Shown here in pieces: positions 35,038-48,014 of a stretch of 64,000 bases of DNA (the stretch's first letter is position 1; each line of letters opens with the position of its first letter). Source of the stretch: Blastocystis sp. Blastoise (lineage: Eukaryota > Sar > Bigyra > Opalinata > Blastocystidae); NCBI GenBank assembly GCA_039096225.1, contig JBBPEB010000015.1, positions 124,001 through 188,000 on the forward strand, given 5' to 3'. A program made the position numbers and the translations under genes. The notes under the pieces were generated by a model. That model saw only the letters and a program-made list of their open reading frames with translations. It was not told where the DNA came from and ran no database searches.

Positions 35038-35400
35038 ATAAATTTTCTATATTTATATATATTAATAGATAAACATATCTTTAACTTTCCTTCTCTTTAT
35101 TTTCAAGTATTTTTTGTTCTTTATATATACGACCATTCAATTAGTATTGAATATTTTTTTTATAGAACTATTTTCTTATTTTATATATTTTACTTTTTCT
35201 TTTGGGATATTTTGTCTTTGTTGTGTTATTCAGATTAGTTATGAACAGTTTTTTAAAAAAGAATCTATACATATGGACTCGTCAATAAACATAATTCCAG
35301 AAAACATACTATTGAAAAGATTGTATACATATTTTGTAAACAAAACAATAACACAAACAAAATGAAAAATAATATTTGAAATATAAATATAATAAGTAGA
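35038..35400. other. intergenic region between convergent genes, no gene seen
   Basis: About 360 bp between the stop codons of MPP beta (+) and the large helical protein (-). An open frame at 35114-35365 encodes only Phe/Ile/Leu-rich sequence typical of AT-rich non-coding DNA. Confidence 0.6.
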
Positions 35401-37609
35401 TTATTCAGGATAACTACCCATACGTTTCCGTTGAGATTCTTCATGATCTAAAGAGGAATTTTCTGAATATGTATCAATTCCTATTGGCCGTTTGACTGAT
35501 GATAAAGGAATATTAGAGGAATCTCGTGAATCTATTGGAGGGATTATTGATGTATTTATGTATAGAGAAGGGTTTGTATCTAAGGACAAAGTTGGCATAT
35601 ATGGATCATTATTAGTATTTGGAATAGGGGTTAATGGACTTGTTTTGGATGGAATTAAAGGTGATTGAATCTGATTATTTGCAGTAGTAGCATTTTGAGT
35701 ATGAAATGATTGAGATGAATTCACATATAGAAGAGAAGGAGAAGGATGAATTGTATCGTTCATTATAGATATAGAGGACTGAGGTAAAGATACAGGTTTA
35801 TTTGTATTTTTAGTTTTAATGGCATTTCTTACTCGAATTGGTTTTCTTATAGGAACAGATGATGTATATGATGAATAAATATCATTCTTAACATAGTTTT
35901 GTTGATTATTATTGTCAATATATTTAGAATCATCTAATGGAGGGACTATAGGAGGTACAGATGTATTCATGTTTTGATTATTATTAACTTGAGAAGGAAG
36001 AATAGAAGAAGATTTAATAGGAGAAGTATTATTATTATTATTAGTAGTATTATTAGTATTATTATTATTAGGAGCAGTAATAATAACAGTATCAGTATTA
36101 GGAAGAGGAATAGAACTATTTAACATAGATATAGAATACTGAGGATATGAATAAGAAGAAGTTGGCTGAATTGTACTGATTTCAGATGAATATATATTTC
36201 CTTCATTAAGTTCTCGAATGGTGCCTAAAATACTTGTAGAGGGCATGTGATCATTGGAAATACTATTTCTTATTAATGCCGCATAGGATTCATTATTTGG
36301 ATAGACAGTTGTAACGTGATTTTCATCCAATGGTTTTATTTGTGTTATAGGTGTTTCTTGTGAAACTGTAAATGATGAAGATGAATATAAATTATTATTT
36401 GTCACATATTGATTTGTAGGTGACGTAGAAAGAGAAGAATAATGAGGAATGTCTGCTTTAAGAGATGTCTCCTCATTATAGGGAATAGTGTTCTGATTGA
36501 TTGGCTGTTGTAGAGATGACGCCGATGAGGGTATAACGGCAGGTAATACATTGAGAATAGGTTGAGATACACTATTGTTATTATTCATATATACGTTATT
36601 TTCTATAGGTTTATTCTCTTGTATAACCAACGGTTGAGATACACTATTGTTATTATTCATATATATGCTTTTTTCTATTGGCTTATTCTCTTGTATAATC
36701 AACGGTTGAGGAGATATTATTCTATTTGAATAAGAACTGCTTACTATCCTTGGAGAATTGATGATAGTTGAGGATTCAGTGCAGTTTTGTGTGTTTATGT
36801 TGTTCGTTTCTTTGTTTATATTATTGTTGTTTTGTTTAGGAATATAAGAAATATTGGATACTACAGGAGTTGTAAGATTACTCTTTGCATTTCGGCATTT
36901 AATTACTTTCTTCGTAGGGGTTGCAGACTGTGTAGGTAGGGACGAGGATTGAAATGTTCCCAAATAAAGTGGAATATCATAATTATAGCTCTCATTATAG
37001 GATTGTATATATTGAGTAATATAATTGATTTGTTCCTTCCATAGATTGCCATGTCGATTATATATATCATATGTATTAGATAATAGAGATTGATTATCTA
37101 TATACTGAAGAACTCTTTTTATTGACATATAAGTCAATTTAATAGAATTTGGTGAAGAACCTTTATGTATTTCTTCTAATATTTGATCCAATAGTTGTGT
37201 GAGAATATCTGCAATTTGTAACGGAAAGATATGCATCCAATTAGAGATGATAGTAATATAAAAAGTAAAATATTTGATATCCATTGAAAGAAGTGCTTTA
37301 ACCGTGGTTATTTGAGGAACAAAGGAAGATATAAGTGGAGTAATATGTTTAAATACTGTAGCTACAACAAGAGGTAAAGATGTATTTAGTAGCGAGAGGT
37401 ATTTAGGAAGAAGAGGAAGGAGAGAAGAAGAAAACACAGGATCTTTGGTATATATAGAGTAGAAAATATCTCTAATGAGTAACATATATTATAGATATTA
37501 ATGCAATAATAAATTAGATATATAAATTATTAATTTATATAATAATATTTTATATAATATATAATGATATATGAATAATATTTTATATAATATATAATGA
37601 TATATGAAT

Positions 37610-37650
<41 letters not shown>

Positions 37651-38788
37651 CTTTAGATAGGAGAGGTAAAGAGAGTCTTGAAGAAGAGAGAATGATGCTG
37701 TTGGGAAATGAATTATATTCGCGGTAATTAGACTTGTATATAATGATATATACGTTGGGTATATTATTAAGGAAAGGGAATAGATAGAAAAAGTATTTAG
37801 AAAAAAGAAGAACAAGTTAAAAATGAGAAATATAAAGAGTATAAAGTAATAATGACTATATATATATAAGTAATAAAGAAAGGATATAGTGATATTGTCA
37901 ATAATAAATGTGATAAGCGTGGTGCTATAGGGCTCGAAGGAGGAAGGAGAGTAGGAGAAAAGGAAAGGAAAGATATATAATAAGAGATAGAGTGTTAGGG
38001 ATGTATCTATATATATATATGATGAGAGAATATATTTATATAGAATAGAAAAAATATACTTAAAAAATTATATAATAAATATAAATAAATAAATAAATAT
38101 ATATATACCAATATGATGATTATTGATTTCATACGCATTAAGTTCAGTAATATCTTTGATAATAATCTGTGGTAAATAAAAGTTATCACATGGTTTTGGA
38201 GTTTTTGATTGGTTAGAATCAAGTAATGACAATGACTCATCTCTATTATTCATATTATTGCTATTATTATTACTATTCATAATTCTCTTTAAAAATTGAA
38301 GATATATAGATAATTTGGTGAGTAATATTTGTTGTTTTTTCTCTGGATATTGAGATATACATAAGAAGTTGAAGAAGAAATAGAAATAATCGGAAATATC
38401 TGCATCCCAAGTAAAGGAATATATAGAAGAAATTGACTATATATAATAATACATTATAATCTATTCTATAGAGTATATTATAATATATTATATACAGTAT
38501 ATTATATAATATATATGTTATAATAGTATGTAAGAATATATAATATATAATAATATATACACTTTGATTCTCCTTTAAGAACTTGGCAAAAGGTTCAAGG
38601 AATAAATATACATATAAATAAAGTCGAATATGAAGATATTTACAGAATAAAATTTGTAGGAATGAAGTCACTTTGGCGTCTATAAATATATAGGAAATGA
38701 TTCATTATTATATAATATGTATAGCATAAAGAATAATAATCATCAGAAATAAACAAAAAATAATTAAAAATATTCTTTATATACCCAA

Positions 38789-38820
<32 letters not shown>

Positions 38821-41800
38821 ATTAATTAATTAATAAGTAAATAATAATAATACTATCTCAAATAATAATAAAATGCATACGATTCAGTTCAATAAGTTTG
38901 AAAAGGACATAATAATGGAAAGGGATATAATCATTAATAAGAGGAAATTTATTATAATATAAGCTTCTTAAAGAATAAAAGGGAGGAATATATTGATCAA
39001 ATTGATTCAATAACTCTATATATATATATAATATAAAATAATATATAAATAAATACCTTGTTGTATATCAGAATTATATATAGAAATTGACTCAATTATC
39101 TGTATATATGTATTGATTTGTGTCTCTAATTGTGTCTCTATTGTGTCTCCTGAAATATATTGGCATACATCCTGATATATCTTTATAATTCGTTTAATTT
39201 CTTCTCTATATATATGAATAATAGAATTCAATATATATATATATTTAAAAAATTTGACTCTAAAAAAATTAATTTTTTTAGAATACAAATATTGCTATAT
39301 ATAAATAAAATGTGATTAAATATTATATAAATTGTCCTAATTAATAAATAGAATATATAATATAATATAATATAATATAATATAATATAATATAATATAA
39401 TATAATATAATATAATATAATATAATATAATATAATATAATATAATATAATATAATATAATATAATATAACATAAAATAATAGCTTACTTTGTATTTTCA
39501 TCGATTCCTTCACTATCATTATATTCAGAGGCGGCAAAAGACAGACTATCTAAGGATTTCTCATTTTCAGACGAATTAATTGTGTTTGAAATGGACTGGA
39601 TCTGAGAGAATATAGAGGAATGTTGTGACGCCGCTGGTGAGGGACACGTGACATTCAGTGTATCCGATATAGTATTATTAGGTATATTATTATTATTGCT
39701 AGTAGTTTTAGTAATATCATTACTAATAGTATTTATACTATTATTCTTCATATGTATATTTGTAGAAGAGTATAAAGGTGTTATTGAATTAAAAAATGAT
39801 GTGTTCTTTAAGAATTTCGAAGGAGGACTAGTAGAGGGTTCAAGAGAGGGTGATTTATCGGGGAATAGAGATGGCGGGAGAGATGTAGCAGAGCGGGCAG
39901 AGAGGGTTGGTGAGGGAGTAATATTGAAAGAAGAATAAGGGGAAAGAAGAGATTGAGAGTTCTTAGAGACAGTAGGGATAGCGAGGGATCTTGAGGGGGA
40001 TGATGGAATAGTGTTTCCAGATTGTGTTCCAGAGATGACATTATTAAGGCTTCCACGTGATACAAGAAGTGGATGAGGTGATTGAAGAGGTGGGGGATTC
40101 AGTGAGGGTTTGGGGGGAAGATGAGATACAGTGGGTGATGTAGACAGCGCAAGAACTTTTTGAAATGGTAATGAAGACAGTGGAGTAGATATCTATATAT
40201 ATAGTAAATGATAATAAAGATAATATTAATAAAATTGAGTGATAATACAGATAATATTAATAAAAAGGAGTGAGAATAAAGATAGTATTAATAAAAAGGA
40301 GTGATAAATGTAAATATATATATTTAGAATCTACATTTAATATAGAATCATAAACAAAAAAAAAATATACAATTTCTTTTTTGATTTTGGTGATAAATTT
40401 ATTGAGTTGTTCTGGATGAAGTGATAATGAGTCTTGGATGCTGGATATATTAGAGGATAGAGACGTTAGAAACGTCAAAAAGTTATTTCTATAGAGAGCA
40501 AACAAGGGTGTTGACCTATATAAAGAAATGAATAGATATTAATAGCATAATAAATAGTATTAATATTTAGAGTAAAATAGAGGATAGAGAGAAGAATGAA
40601 ATAGTTTTATTTGATAAATATAGATTTACGTAGTTTAAAGAATAAAAACATTTAATATTGCGAATATAATATATAAATAAAATTGAAATATATGTAATAA
40701 AGAGTATATATAGAATAATTCATTTATATACTGATTTATAAATTTAATAAAAGATGGAACAAACAGAGGTGCTTCAGATGATAAATTTAATTTGAACTAT
40801 ATATATATATATATATATATTAATAGCAATGATATTCGATAAAAGTATGTACAAGAATAATAAAAGGACTGATAAACATGAAAATATCTTGAGTTTTGAA
40901 GACATTTGAAGAGAATATATCAATAAATAAAGCGAAGAACATATTATGAATATCTATATATATATAAATATTAAATAAGATTAGAATAAATTAATAAACA
41001 AAATGGATAAAATACCATTTTCTGAGAATTTATATTCATATAATTGAATAATAATCCATTTAAATATTCTCCAAGCATTGTTATTCAATTTTATACATGA
41101 AATAGTATTATCAACAGAAGGTGATGACGACGATAGTGTCATTAATACAAATCGAATCTAGAAGGGGATTATATATATATAAATATAAATTACATAGAAA
41201 TAAAATGATAGTAAATAAGATAAAATATATGTATATATATATATATAAATTATAAAGAAATAAATTCATAGTAAATAAAATATATACAATAGTGATAAAA
41301 ACATTAGGTTTATAGACTTTACGAATTAATGTTTTTTCAACAGTGTCTGAATAAGTCTGAATATCTTCATTGGGTTCACTATTGAGTATTTTCATGATAT
41401 ATGTATATATATCTGTATTTAAGTAAGGGTAAACAGAGGATGAAGATGGCTGAATATAATGAGATAGAAGATCCGATGCTATATATATATAATATTCTTA
41501 TAGGAGACATACTATTGTATATAAATACAGTTAATAATAGAATCATAATGATCTTGAAGTGGTTTATAATCTCGTAAATAATACATATAGATAAACTAAA
41601 TAGTAGAAATAAATATAATAATAATATGGTGAAGATCATAAATATATGAATTATCCTAATAATATAATATAAATATATAAAATAAAATAAATATACAAGA
41701 TCTCTTCCTGACTCATCGATTTGGTCTTTGTATTTCTTATATAGATAAAGGATAATTCCCGTTGTTTTTTCAAGTAACGAATGCTTTAATATATATAGAT

Positions 41801-42780
41801 CATATGCTCGTCTATAAAGCCACTATATATTAAGTATAATAATTATAATAATAGTAATAACATAACTATTTATTTATAAAATAAACTATATATATATACA
41901 CTAAAAAGGGACATGGCTCCTTTATCAGAGAGAACAATTGTGTTCTGATTCTCTTGTAGACATTTCAGAATCATGGTATTTAACCAGAATTGTGTATTTG
42001 AGTTATATCCAATATAAACCTAAAAGAATGTAAATCCATTAGAATAAAATATAAATAATAGTTAATAATATATATAAAAATAGATAGTTCACGATTGACG
42101 TATATTAATATCATAAAATAGTATGATAATTCGATATAGAATGATATACAAGATGTATAATATGAGATATAATGTTTGTGTGATCAAATGAATCATAATG
42201 AAGCAAAACATTTATTGAAGCTAATAACTATAATTTATATAGACATAAAATATATATATGAGAATAAAAAAATAAAAAAAAAAGTATTTATAAATTTTGC
42301 TTTAAAGATATATATATATATATATCTACTTGTTCTCGAGCAGATGAGACTAAATAAAAGAATGTATTGATACATTCTACAACTTTTTTGCTGAATAAAA
42401 CGAAGAATTGTTTGCTATCAATTTTCTTTATATATTCATCAAGTTTTTTCGAGTTCTTCAAGACATAATATCTATGAAATAAGAAATAAACAAAGAAAGA
42501 AACAAAATCAATACTGAAACGCCTTCAGAACCAACTCTTGACTTTTTAAATCTGTCAGGCATTCCTATACATAACGAAAAATATATACTATACATCAATA
42601 GAAATACTTGAAGAATGTCATCAAAAGATTTCTTGCTTTCTTTTGCTTTAAATAAGTTATAAGCCTTGATCATACCCTAAAAGAAATAGACATAGATATA
42701 AATAAATGAAATACATTTCCAAATTGACGGATTCCTTCTGTAGGATCACGGTATATTGATTCTATAGTATTGTTTTGCAT
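35401..42780 (-). CDS. large unrecognised helical protein with disordered Ser/Asn/Pro-rich C terminus
   Basis: More than ten exons join in one frame from the ATG at 42780 (MQNNTIESIYRDPTEGIRQF) to TAA at 35401. The first two thirds are helical and solenoid-like, for example QELVLKAFQYYVLKNSKKLD (about 42450), LILYLYKK-type helices near 41750, FIYMYYLRDYKPLQDHYDSI (about 41590) and NNAWRIFKWIIIQLYEYKF (about 41060). A Ser/Pro-rich disordered segment lies at about 40190-39490. More helical exons follow at 38670-37660. The last exon, 37485-35401, begins with helical sequence and becomes a Ser/Asn/Gln-rich tail containing a repeated QPLVIQENKPIE unit. HEAT/ARM-type scaffolding is the likeliest fold, but I do not recognise the family. 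A split into two genes cannot be excluded, since no exon boundary between them is decisive. Confidence 0.68.
39356..39470. repeat. (TATAA)n pentanucleotide microsatellite, 23 copies
   Basis: A perfect TATAA array lies in an intron of the large helical-protein gene. Confidence 0.95.
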
Positions 42781-43258
42781 ATCAACACCTTATATATTTT
42801 GAAGTTTAACTAATAAAAACTGATTTAAATTCAAATTGTAAAAATGATTTATAAATATTTTTTGTTTGTTTGCATTTATAAAAATAATGTGAAAAAACGT
42901 GTTTTTAAATGTTTATTAAATGAATGAATGTATTCATGTCATTTAATTAGAGAACAAAAAACAAATGATTTTAATAATATCGAGAATTTCAAAAGATAAA
43001 TTTCAAAAGAAATAGAAAAAGATTTAGAAAATATATATATTGAGATATGAACAATAATATTTGGTACTATTATAATAAATAAAACACTCTTAATAAAGAA
43101 TTGACAGTGTTTTTAGTACCAACTATACAAAAAGAATATAAAAATGTTTTGAATGATTAAAAAGCTAATAAAATAAATAATTGAATAAATGATAATAATA
43201 ATAATTACTTCAATATATGGAAATTAGTAATAGAATTATAAACATATATAATTAATAT
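42781..43258. other. intergenic region containing a nested hairpin
   Basis: About 480 bp between two minus-strand genes. It is AT-rich and non-coding and contains the inverted repeat at 43061-43122 listed separately. Confidence 0.6.
43061..43122. other. nested inverted repeat (hairpin), possible structured RNA or element
   Basis: TTGGTACTA at 43061-43069 pairs with TAGTACCAA at 43114-43122. AAAACACT at 43081-43088 pairs with AGTGTTTT at 43106-43113. The two right arms are contiguous, giving a 17-bp right side. The left side is the same apart from an 11-base interruption. The loop is 17 bases. The two stems together are more than I expect by chance in such biased DNA, particularly the GC-containing parts. 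Confidence 0.6.
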
Positions 43259-45260
43259 TTATTCAGTTTTATTATGATTGTTTTGTTCTTGTTCAACGAG
43301 AATAGAATCTTCTTTTTGCTTTTCTTGATTTTCAACAGTTATATATAAAGGTTCCACGGGACTATCCTTAGGAATCCATCCATCACGGAATATAATACTT
43401 CTATATATATAGTAACATAAAGAGATAATAATATATATATTTAAATATAATATAAATATAATAAAAATATAATAAAAATATAATATAAATATAATAAAAA
43501 TATAATAAATATAATATAAATATAATATATATATACACGCAAACACTAAGAGCAATGCCTACAACGATATCTACTGAATAATGTCTTCGATCCGCAATAA
43601 GTAAATAGATAACAAAGAACATATAAAGCCAGCAGAAGACATAAATAAGACGGCGATGTATAGAGAATGAAGGATATAATAGATTGTTAATATATATGTA
43701 TAGAACAAAAAATATTCTTAACAATATGAAAAGTGTGGATTAAATAACATATAAAAAAAATTATATGAATATATATATATATATATAGAATATGAAAAAG
43801 GATATAAGTATATAATTTCTTATCTAGGCATTTTAAGAAAGCAAATAAAGAGAATACAACACATGCAATATGTCCAGAAGGCACGAGATCGCCACATGTC
43901 TTGAAGGACATACCATGAGAGAAGGGCATTGTTGCTACTATATCAAAACCACTAGATATATAGACATAGAGATCTTTATTTTTATATATGAAAAGAAAGT
44001 TTATTATATAATATTACTAGCATTAGTAATATAATATAGGATAATTAAATAAATAATAAATATGATAATCAAATAAAACAATAGATCTCTTACGAGGCAG
44101 CAAATGTATATCCCGCGCCAATACGACAATGGCGGGCAGGTCCAGGAAGAGAAGTAACAGCGATACAAGCACCACGAATCTATATAGAAAAATATTTATT
44201 GAATATATATATATAATGATTATTCATATATAAATATATAATAAATAAATAATTAATATATAATTAATAAATAATAAATATATAATAAATATATAATAAA
44301 TATATAATAAATATATAATAAATATATAATAAATAATAATAAAAGCACAACATACTAAGAAAAAAACAGCAAATTCACGAATTGTCGAGTTTCCTAAAGC
44401 GACAATTTCCTTAATATTAAGACGAAGGGCAAGAACAAATAATCCATAAACAGGAACAACAGAGAAAACGTCACTAAATATATATATAAATATAATGTAT
44501 CCAAAATATATAACATATGAAAAATAAATAATAAATAATAAAAAATAATAAATAAAAAATAATAAATAATAAATAAAAAATAAAAATAATAAATAATAAA
44601 TGAAAAATAAAAAATAACTAATAATAAATAATAAATGAAAAATAAAAAATAATAAATAAAAAATAATAAATTAAATAAATTAAATAAAAAATAAAAAAAT
44701 ACCCTAATTTGACAAGAATATTAGATTCATCGAGTTCTGGAATATATTCAAATCCAATATCACGTAAAAGTTCACCTGATAAATGACGACTTGCAGCTAA
44801 ATTTGTCATGATTTCATTAAATATACTATATAGAATACATTATATTAGAAAAAACATAAATAAACACAAGTTAAGAATTCATTAAAAAAATATATAATTA
44901 CATACACACAGAAAATCAAGATGAATGCATTGACATATAATTCTTGAAAAGACTTATCAGAATGAGTATAAATGAATCCGAAAAAAATAACGTATACAAT
45001 ATAAGCTAAAGCTAAATAAGCTAATTTGACCCAAGAAGGTGTTTCAATAAATTTTACTGTATATTCCCAAAGAAGCAGAGTAGTAAAGAATCTATATATA
45101 TTAATAAGTTCTATTAATTACATAATAAAGTAATATATACAAAGCAATAGCAGAAAGACTAAACTTTCCCATGGCAACATAAGTTTCAAATCTAAAATAC
45201 AAAATGAAAATAAAATCACGATCGAATATACTTAGATTCTTCTTGTTTAGTTTCAGACAT
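43259..45260 (-). CDS. sphingomyelin synthase-like / PAP2-type membrane phosphotransferase
   Basis: Members of this family transfer a phosphate head group to ceramide in Golgi or plasma membranes. The protein starts MSETKQEESK (ATG at 45260) and has several hydrophobic helices across about eight exons. The catalytic motifs are intact: CGDLVPSGH (about 43880) corresponds to CGDxxxSGH, and RRHYSVDIVVG (about 43590) corresponds to HYxxDV. Together they supply the His-His-Asp triad known for sphingomyelin synthases. The C-terminal tail is soluble and acidic/polar (VEQEQNNHNKTE) and ends in TAA. Substrate cannot be decided: sphingomyelin, inositol-phosphorylceramide and ceramide-phosphoethanolamine synthases share these motifs. 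Introns near 44220-44340 and 44510-44700 are AAT/AAAT-rich. Confidence 0.82.
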
Positions 45261-45503
45261 ATCGATAAATAATTAAAAATATAATGAGAAATGAAATTAA
45301 AAAAAAAACATTCAACCCAACCTTTTTTTATGGATAAAAATGTTCGAATAGAATGAAATGAGAAACACATCCACATTAGGAGGATATTATTGGATACTCC
45401 GATGATTTAGCCAATAAAAGAACAGAATGTCTGTTTCTTATTCTATACAAAATTATGAAATATTCAGTGAATAACAAGAAATATTCATGGGGATCGATAG
45501 AAA

Positions 45504-45530
45504 GTCGTTGTCTTTTTAAAAGACGACGAC
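45504..45530. repeat. short hairpin (GTCGTTGTCTTTT / AAAAGACGACGAC)
   Basis: The arms pair at 12 of 13 positions with almost no loop. It stands out by its GC content in this AT-rich DNA. Confidence 0.7.
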
Positions 45531-45578
45531 TACCATAGGACTGACTTTAGAGATGGAACCTGTAATTACGCCGTTACA

Positions 45579-45612
45579 AATTACGCAAAAATGTGAAAAA
45601 TTTTGCGTAATT
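45579..45612. repeat. 12-bp perfect inverted repeat upstream of the transposase
   Basis: AATTACGCAAAA at 45579-45590 and TTTTGCGTAATT at 45601-45612 are exact reverse complements around a 10-base spacer. A further AATTACG lies at 45564-45570. Repeated short words near element ends are known transposase-binding sites in hAT elements; that role here is inference. Confidence 0.75.
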
Positions 45613-45747
45613 ATCTGAAATTTTTCAAATTACATCCTATTACACGAATAACCGTGATTTTTATCTATAATTTTGTTATTTTTCTTAAAATAATTATTTT
45701 TTATCATATTGCTTGATTATTGCTTGATATTTTTGTATTATTTTCAA

Positions 45748-46096
45748 ATGAGCAAACACATATTGATGTCTACTATACATGAATGTATTCAAAAGTTGGC
45801 GTGCTATGATGAGAAAACAAAATTATACACTTGTCCTATTTGCTCTATGAAACATCTTAGAAATTTTACACGTTATATTGATCATCTATCGAAAGAATAT
45901 ATTTATCATAAAGACACGCTATCTAGTACCAAAAATACATTATGTCAAACTGCATATAAGTTACGTATTCATCACGTTAACTTAGACATTGAGCAGGTTG
46001 ATCATCTAGGTGAATCTAATACTATGATACCAGTTGATAATGAAATGAGTGTTGATAGATTTTATGATGATCTATTGTGCTATTTTTTAACTACAA

Positions 46097-46141
<45 letters not shown>

Positions 46142-46791
46142 TACACCTTTTTCGCAAGTTGAGAACAAATACCTTATTCAAATGTTTAGTGATATTAACT
46201 CACAGTACAAGTTACCAAAAAGGCATTCGTTAAGTAACAGACACTTGGATAACACCTTCTATAAGATTTACGAAATAGTGGAAGAAAGGATTCGAAATGC
46301 AACTAGAGTATATCTATCATTTGATGGTATATATATTATTATATTATTATATTATTATATTTTTATAATATTATATTATTATAATATTATATTATTATAA
46401 TATTATATTATTATATTATTATATTATTATATTATTATATTATTATATTATTATATTATTATATTATTATATTATTATATTATTATATTATTATATTATT
46501 ACAGGTACAACTAATATAAATCAAGAGAAATTTCTAAATGTTGTTGCAATTATAGAACATAAGCCATATTTGTATTGCATATATAATGTTACATATTGTG
46601 GTGAGACATCAGATTCAATTGCATATGTTATATATGACTGTATGCTAAGAATAGGTGTGAATAAAGTCAAGGGAATAGTGTCTGATAATTGTGCCGCTAA
46701 TATATCAAGTCGTGAAAAACTTATTGAAAAAATCAGAAACGCTCAGAATCAATTAAGAAATAATAGTTCACAGATACCACAATATGAACCA

Positions 46792-46849
<58 letters not shown>

Positions 46850-48014
46850 GCTTTCATTATTTATATTAATTTATTTATACATATCGTTATTAGTTAAATT
46901 ATTTATATATATGTAGACACCAAAACTGATGATATGTCTAATGAAAATATACTGCCATTAGTTTCTTGTCATGATTCTTTCTGTAATAATATTAACGAAT
47001 TGTATTTTTTTGGATGTGCTTCACATATGGGAGAGCTGTTACTAGGTGACTTTATTAGTTCTGAAGACTTTCCTAGACACTATTATTCCCCAATGAATAT
47101 AGTTAATAAAGTTAATGCTATTTCTATATATTTTAAATATCATGTTGCTGATAGAGTTGAATTATGTATTGAAGCTGGTCATAACTATTGTGATAATACT
47201 CCTAAATTGTATTGCCCGACCAGATGGTGGTCAGAGTACTCTTCATTAAAATGGCTACTTGATCATAAAGATCAATTGCAAAATTATGGATCCAAACATA
47301 AAGAAGAAAAAAAATAAAGATTTTATTATTAGTCTAAACGATAATTCATTTTGGAAGTCTTGTGTTTCTATATTTGATATTCTAGTTATATGTAAAAATT
47401 CTGTTGAAAAGCTTGAAGCTAATGGATCTTCAATTTCAGATGTCTACTTTTATTATAAACAGTTTATACATGTTAGTAATGAATCTATGTATAAGGAAAT
47501 ATTTGATAGGTGTTTATCCAAAAGAAAATACTTTTATACTCACCAATTGTACATTTTGGCATATTACCTTAATATTCAACATAAAAATGAAATAATAAAT
47601 AATCCAGATGATGTGCAAGCTATAATGGAATATTTACAAGAATCAGATAATAGAGAGTTGTATTCATCATTTCTTAATTATGCACATAATGATGGAGTTT
47701 TCATACAAAATCAAATTATCAACTGCCTAAATTATAATAACAATAAGATGTACTGGCAGACTGTAAATTTCTTTGAGAAGAGCTTGTCTTCTCTAGCATT
47801 GCTACTTGATGATGCTCCTTCGTCGAGTGGTTTTTCCGAGAGAGTATGGTCACAGTTACTTCTTGTTCAAACTAAGCTTAGAAACCGTTTAAGTTTCAGT
47901 AAAACTGCAAAAATATTATTCATAAGATGTAATCTTCCATATGTTGATTCTTCTGAGTCTTCATTCATGAACAGTGATAATATCGATATTGATGAGCTTT
48001 TTAATCCCGAATAG
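45748..48014 (+). mobile_element. hAT-family transposase with introns and one frame break
   Basis: The N terminus has a Cys/His cluster (CPICSMKH) suggesting a DNA-binding zinc finger. A DUF659-like RNase H core follows: LSFDGTTNINQEKFLNVV (first Asp), VKGIVSDNCAAN (second Asp) and GCASHMGELL (CxxH). The C-terminal dimerisation domain has SSGFSERVWSQLLLVQTK, carrying the third acidic residue (Glu). Exons are joined by GTATAT...TATAG introns at about 46099-46140, 46327-46504 and 46798-46917, in phase with the protein. At 47307-47317 the frame hits AAA-TAA-A in a run of eight A and continues in the +1 frame to a TAG at 48014. The catalytic residues therefore all survive, and only one base separates the frames. 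No paired terminal repeats or target-site duplication were found. Start taken at ATG 45748. It could be a recent pseudogene, a sequencing slip or a true frameshift site. Confidence 0.87.
46330..46501. repeat. (TTATTA/TATTATAT)n repeat filling a transposase intron
   Basis: An ATTATATTATT-type array occupies nearly the whole intron between the two halves of the FDG|TTN motif. Confidence 0.9.

Larger units (their letters stand above)
45261..45747. other. upstream flank of the hAT transposase with inverted repeats
   Basis: About 490 bp between the sphingomyelin-synthase-like start and the transposase start. It contains a hairpin at 45504-45530 and an inverted repeat at 45579-45612. The AATTACG word occurs around 45563-45612 in both orientations. 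This could be the 5' subterminal region of the element, though no matching 3' terminus was found. Confidence 0.5.

Noticed and set aside
35114-35365. 83-codon plus-strand frame between convergent genes
   Set aside because: Its composition is Phe/Ile/Tyr-rich as expected of AT-rich non-coding DNA, with no splice or family signal.
42176-42370. Plus-strand frame inside the large helical-protein gene
   Set aside because: It spans minus-strand intron and exon sequence, and the minus-strand exon has clear protein continuity.
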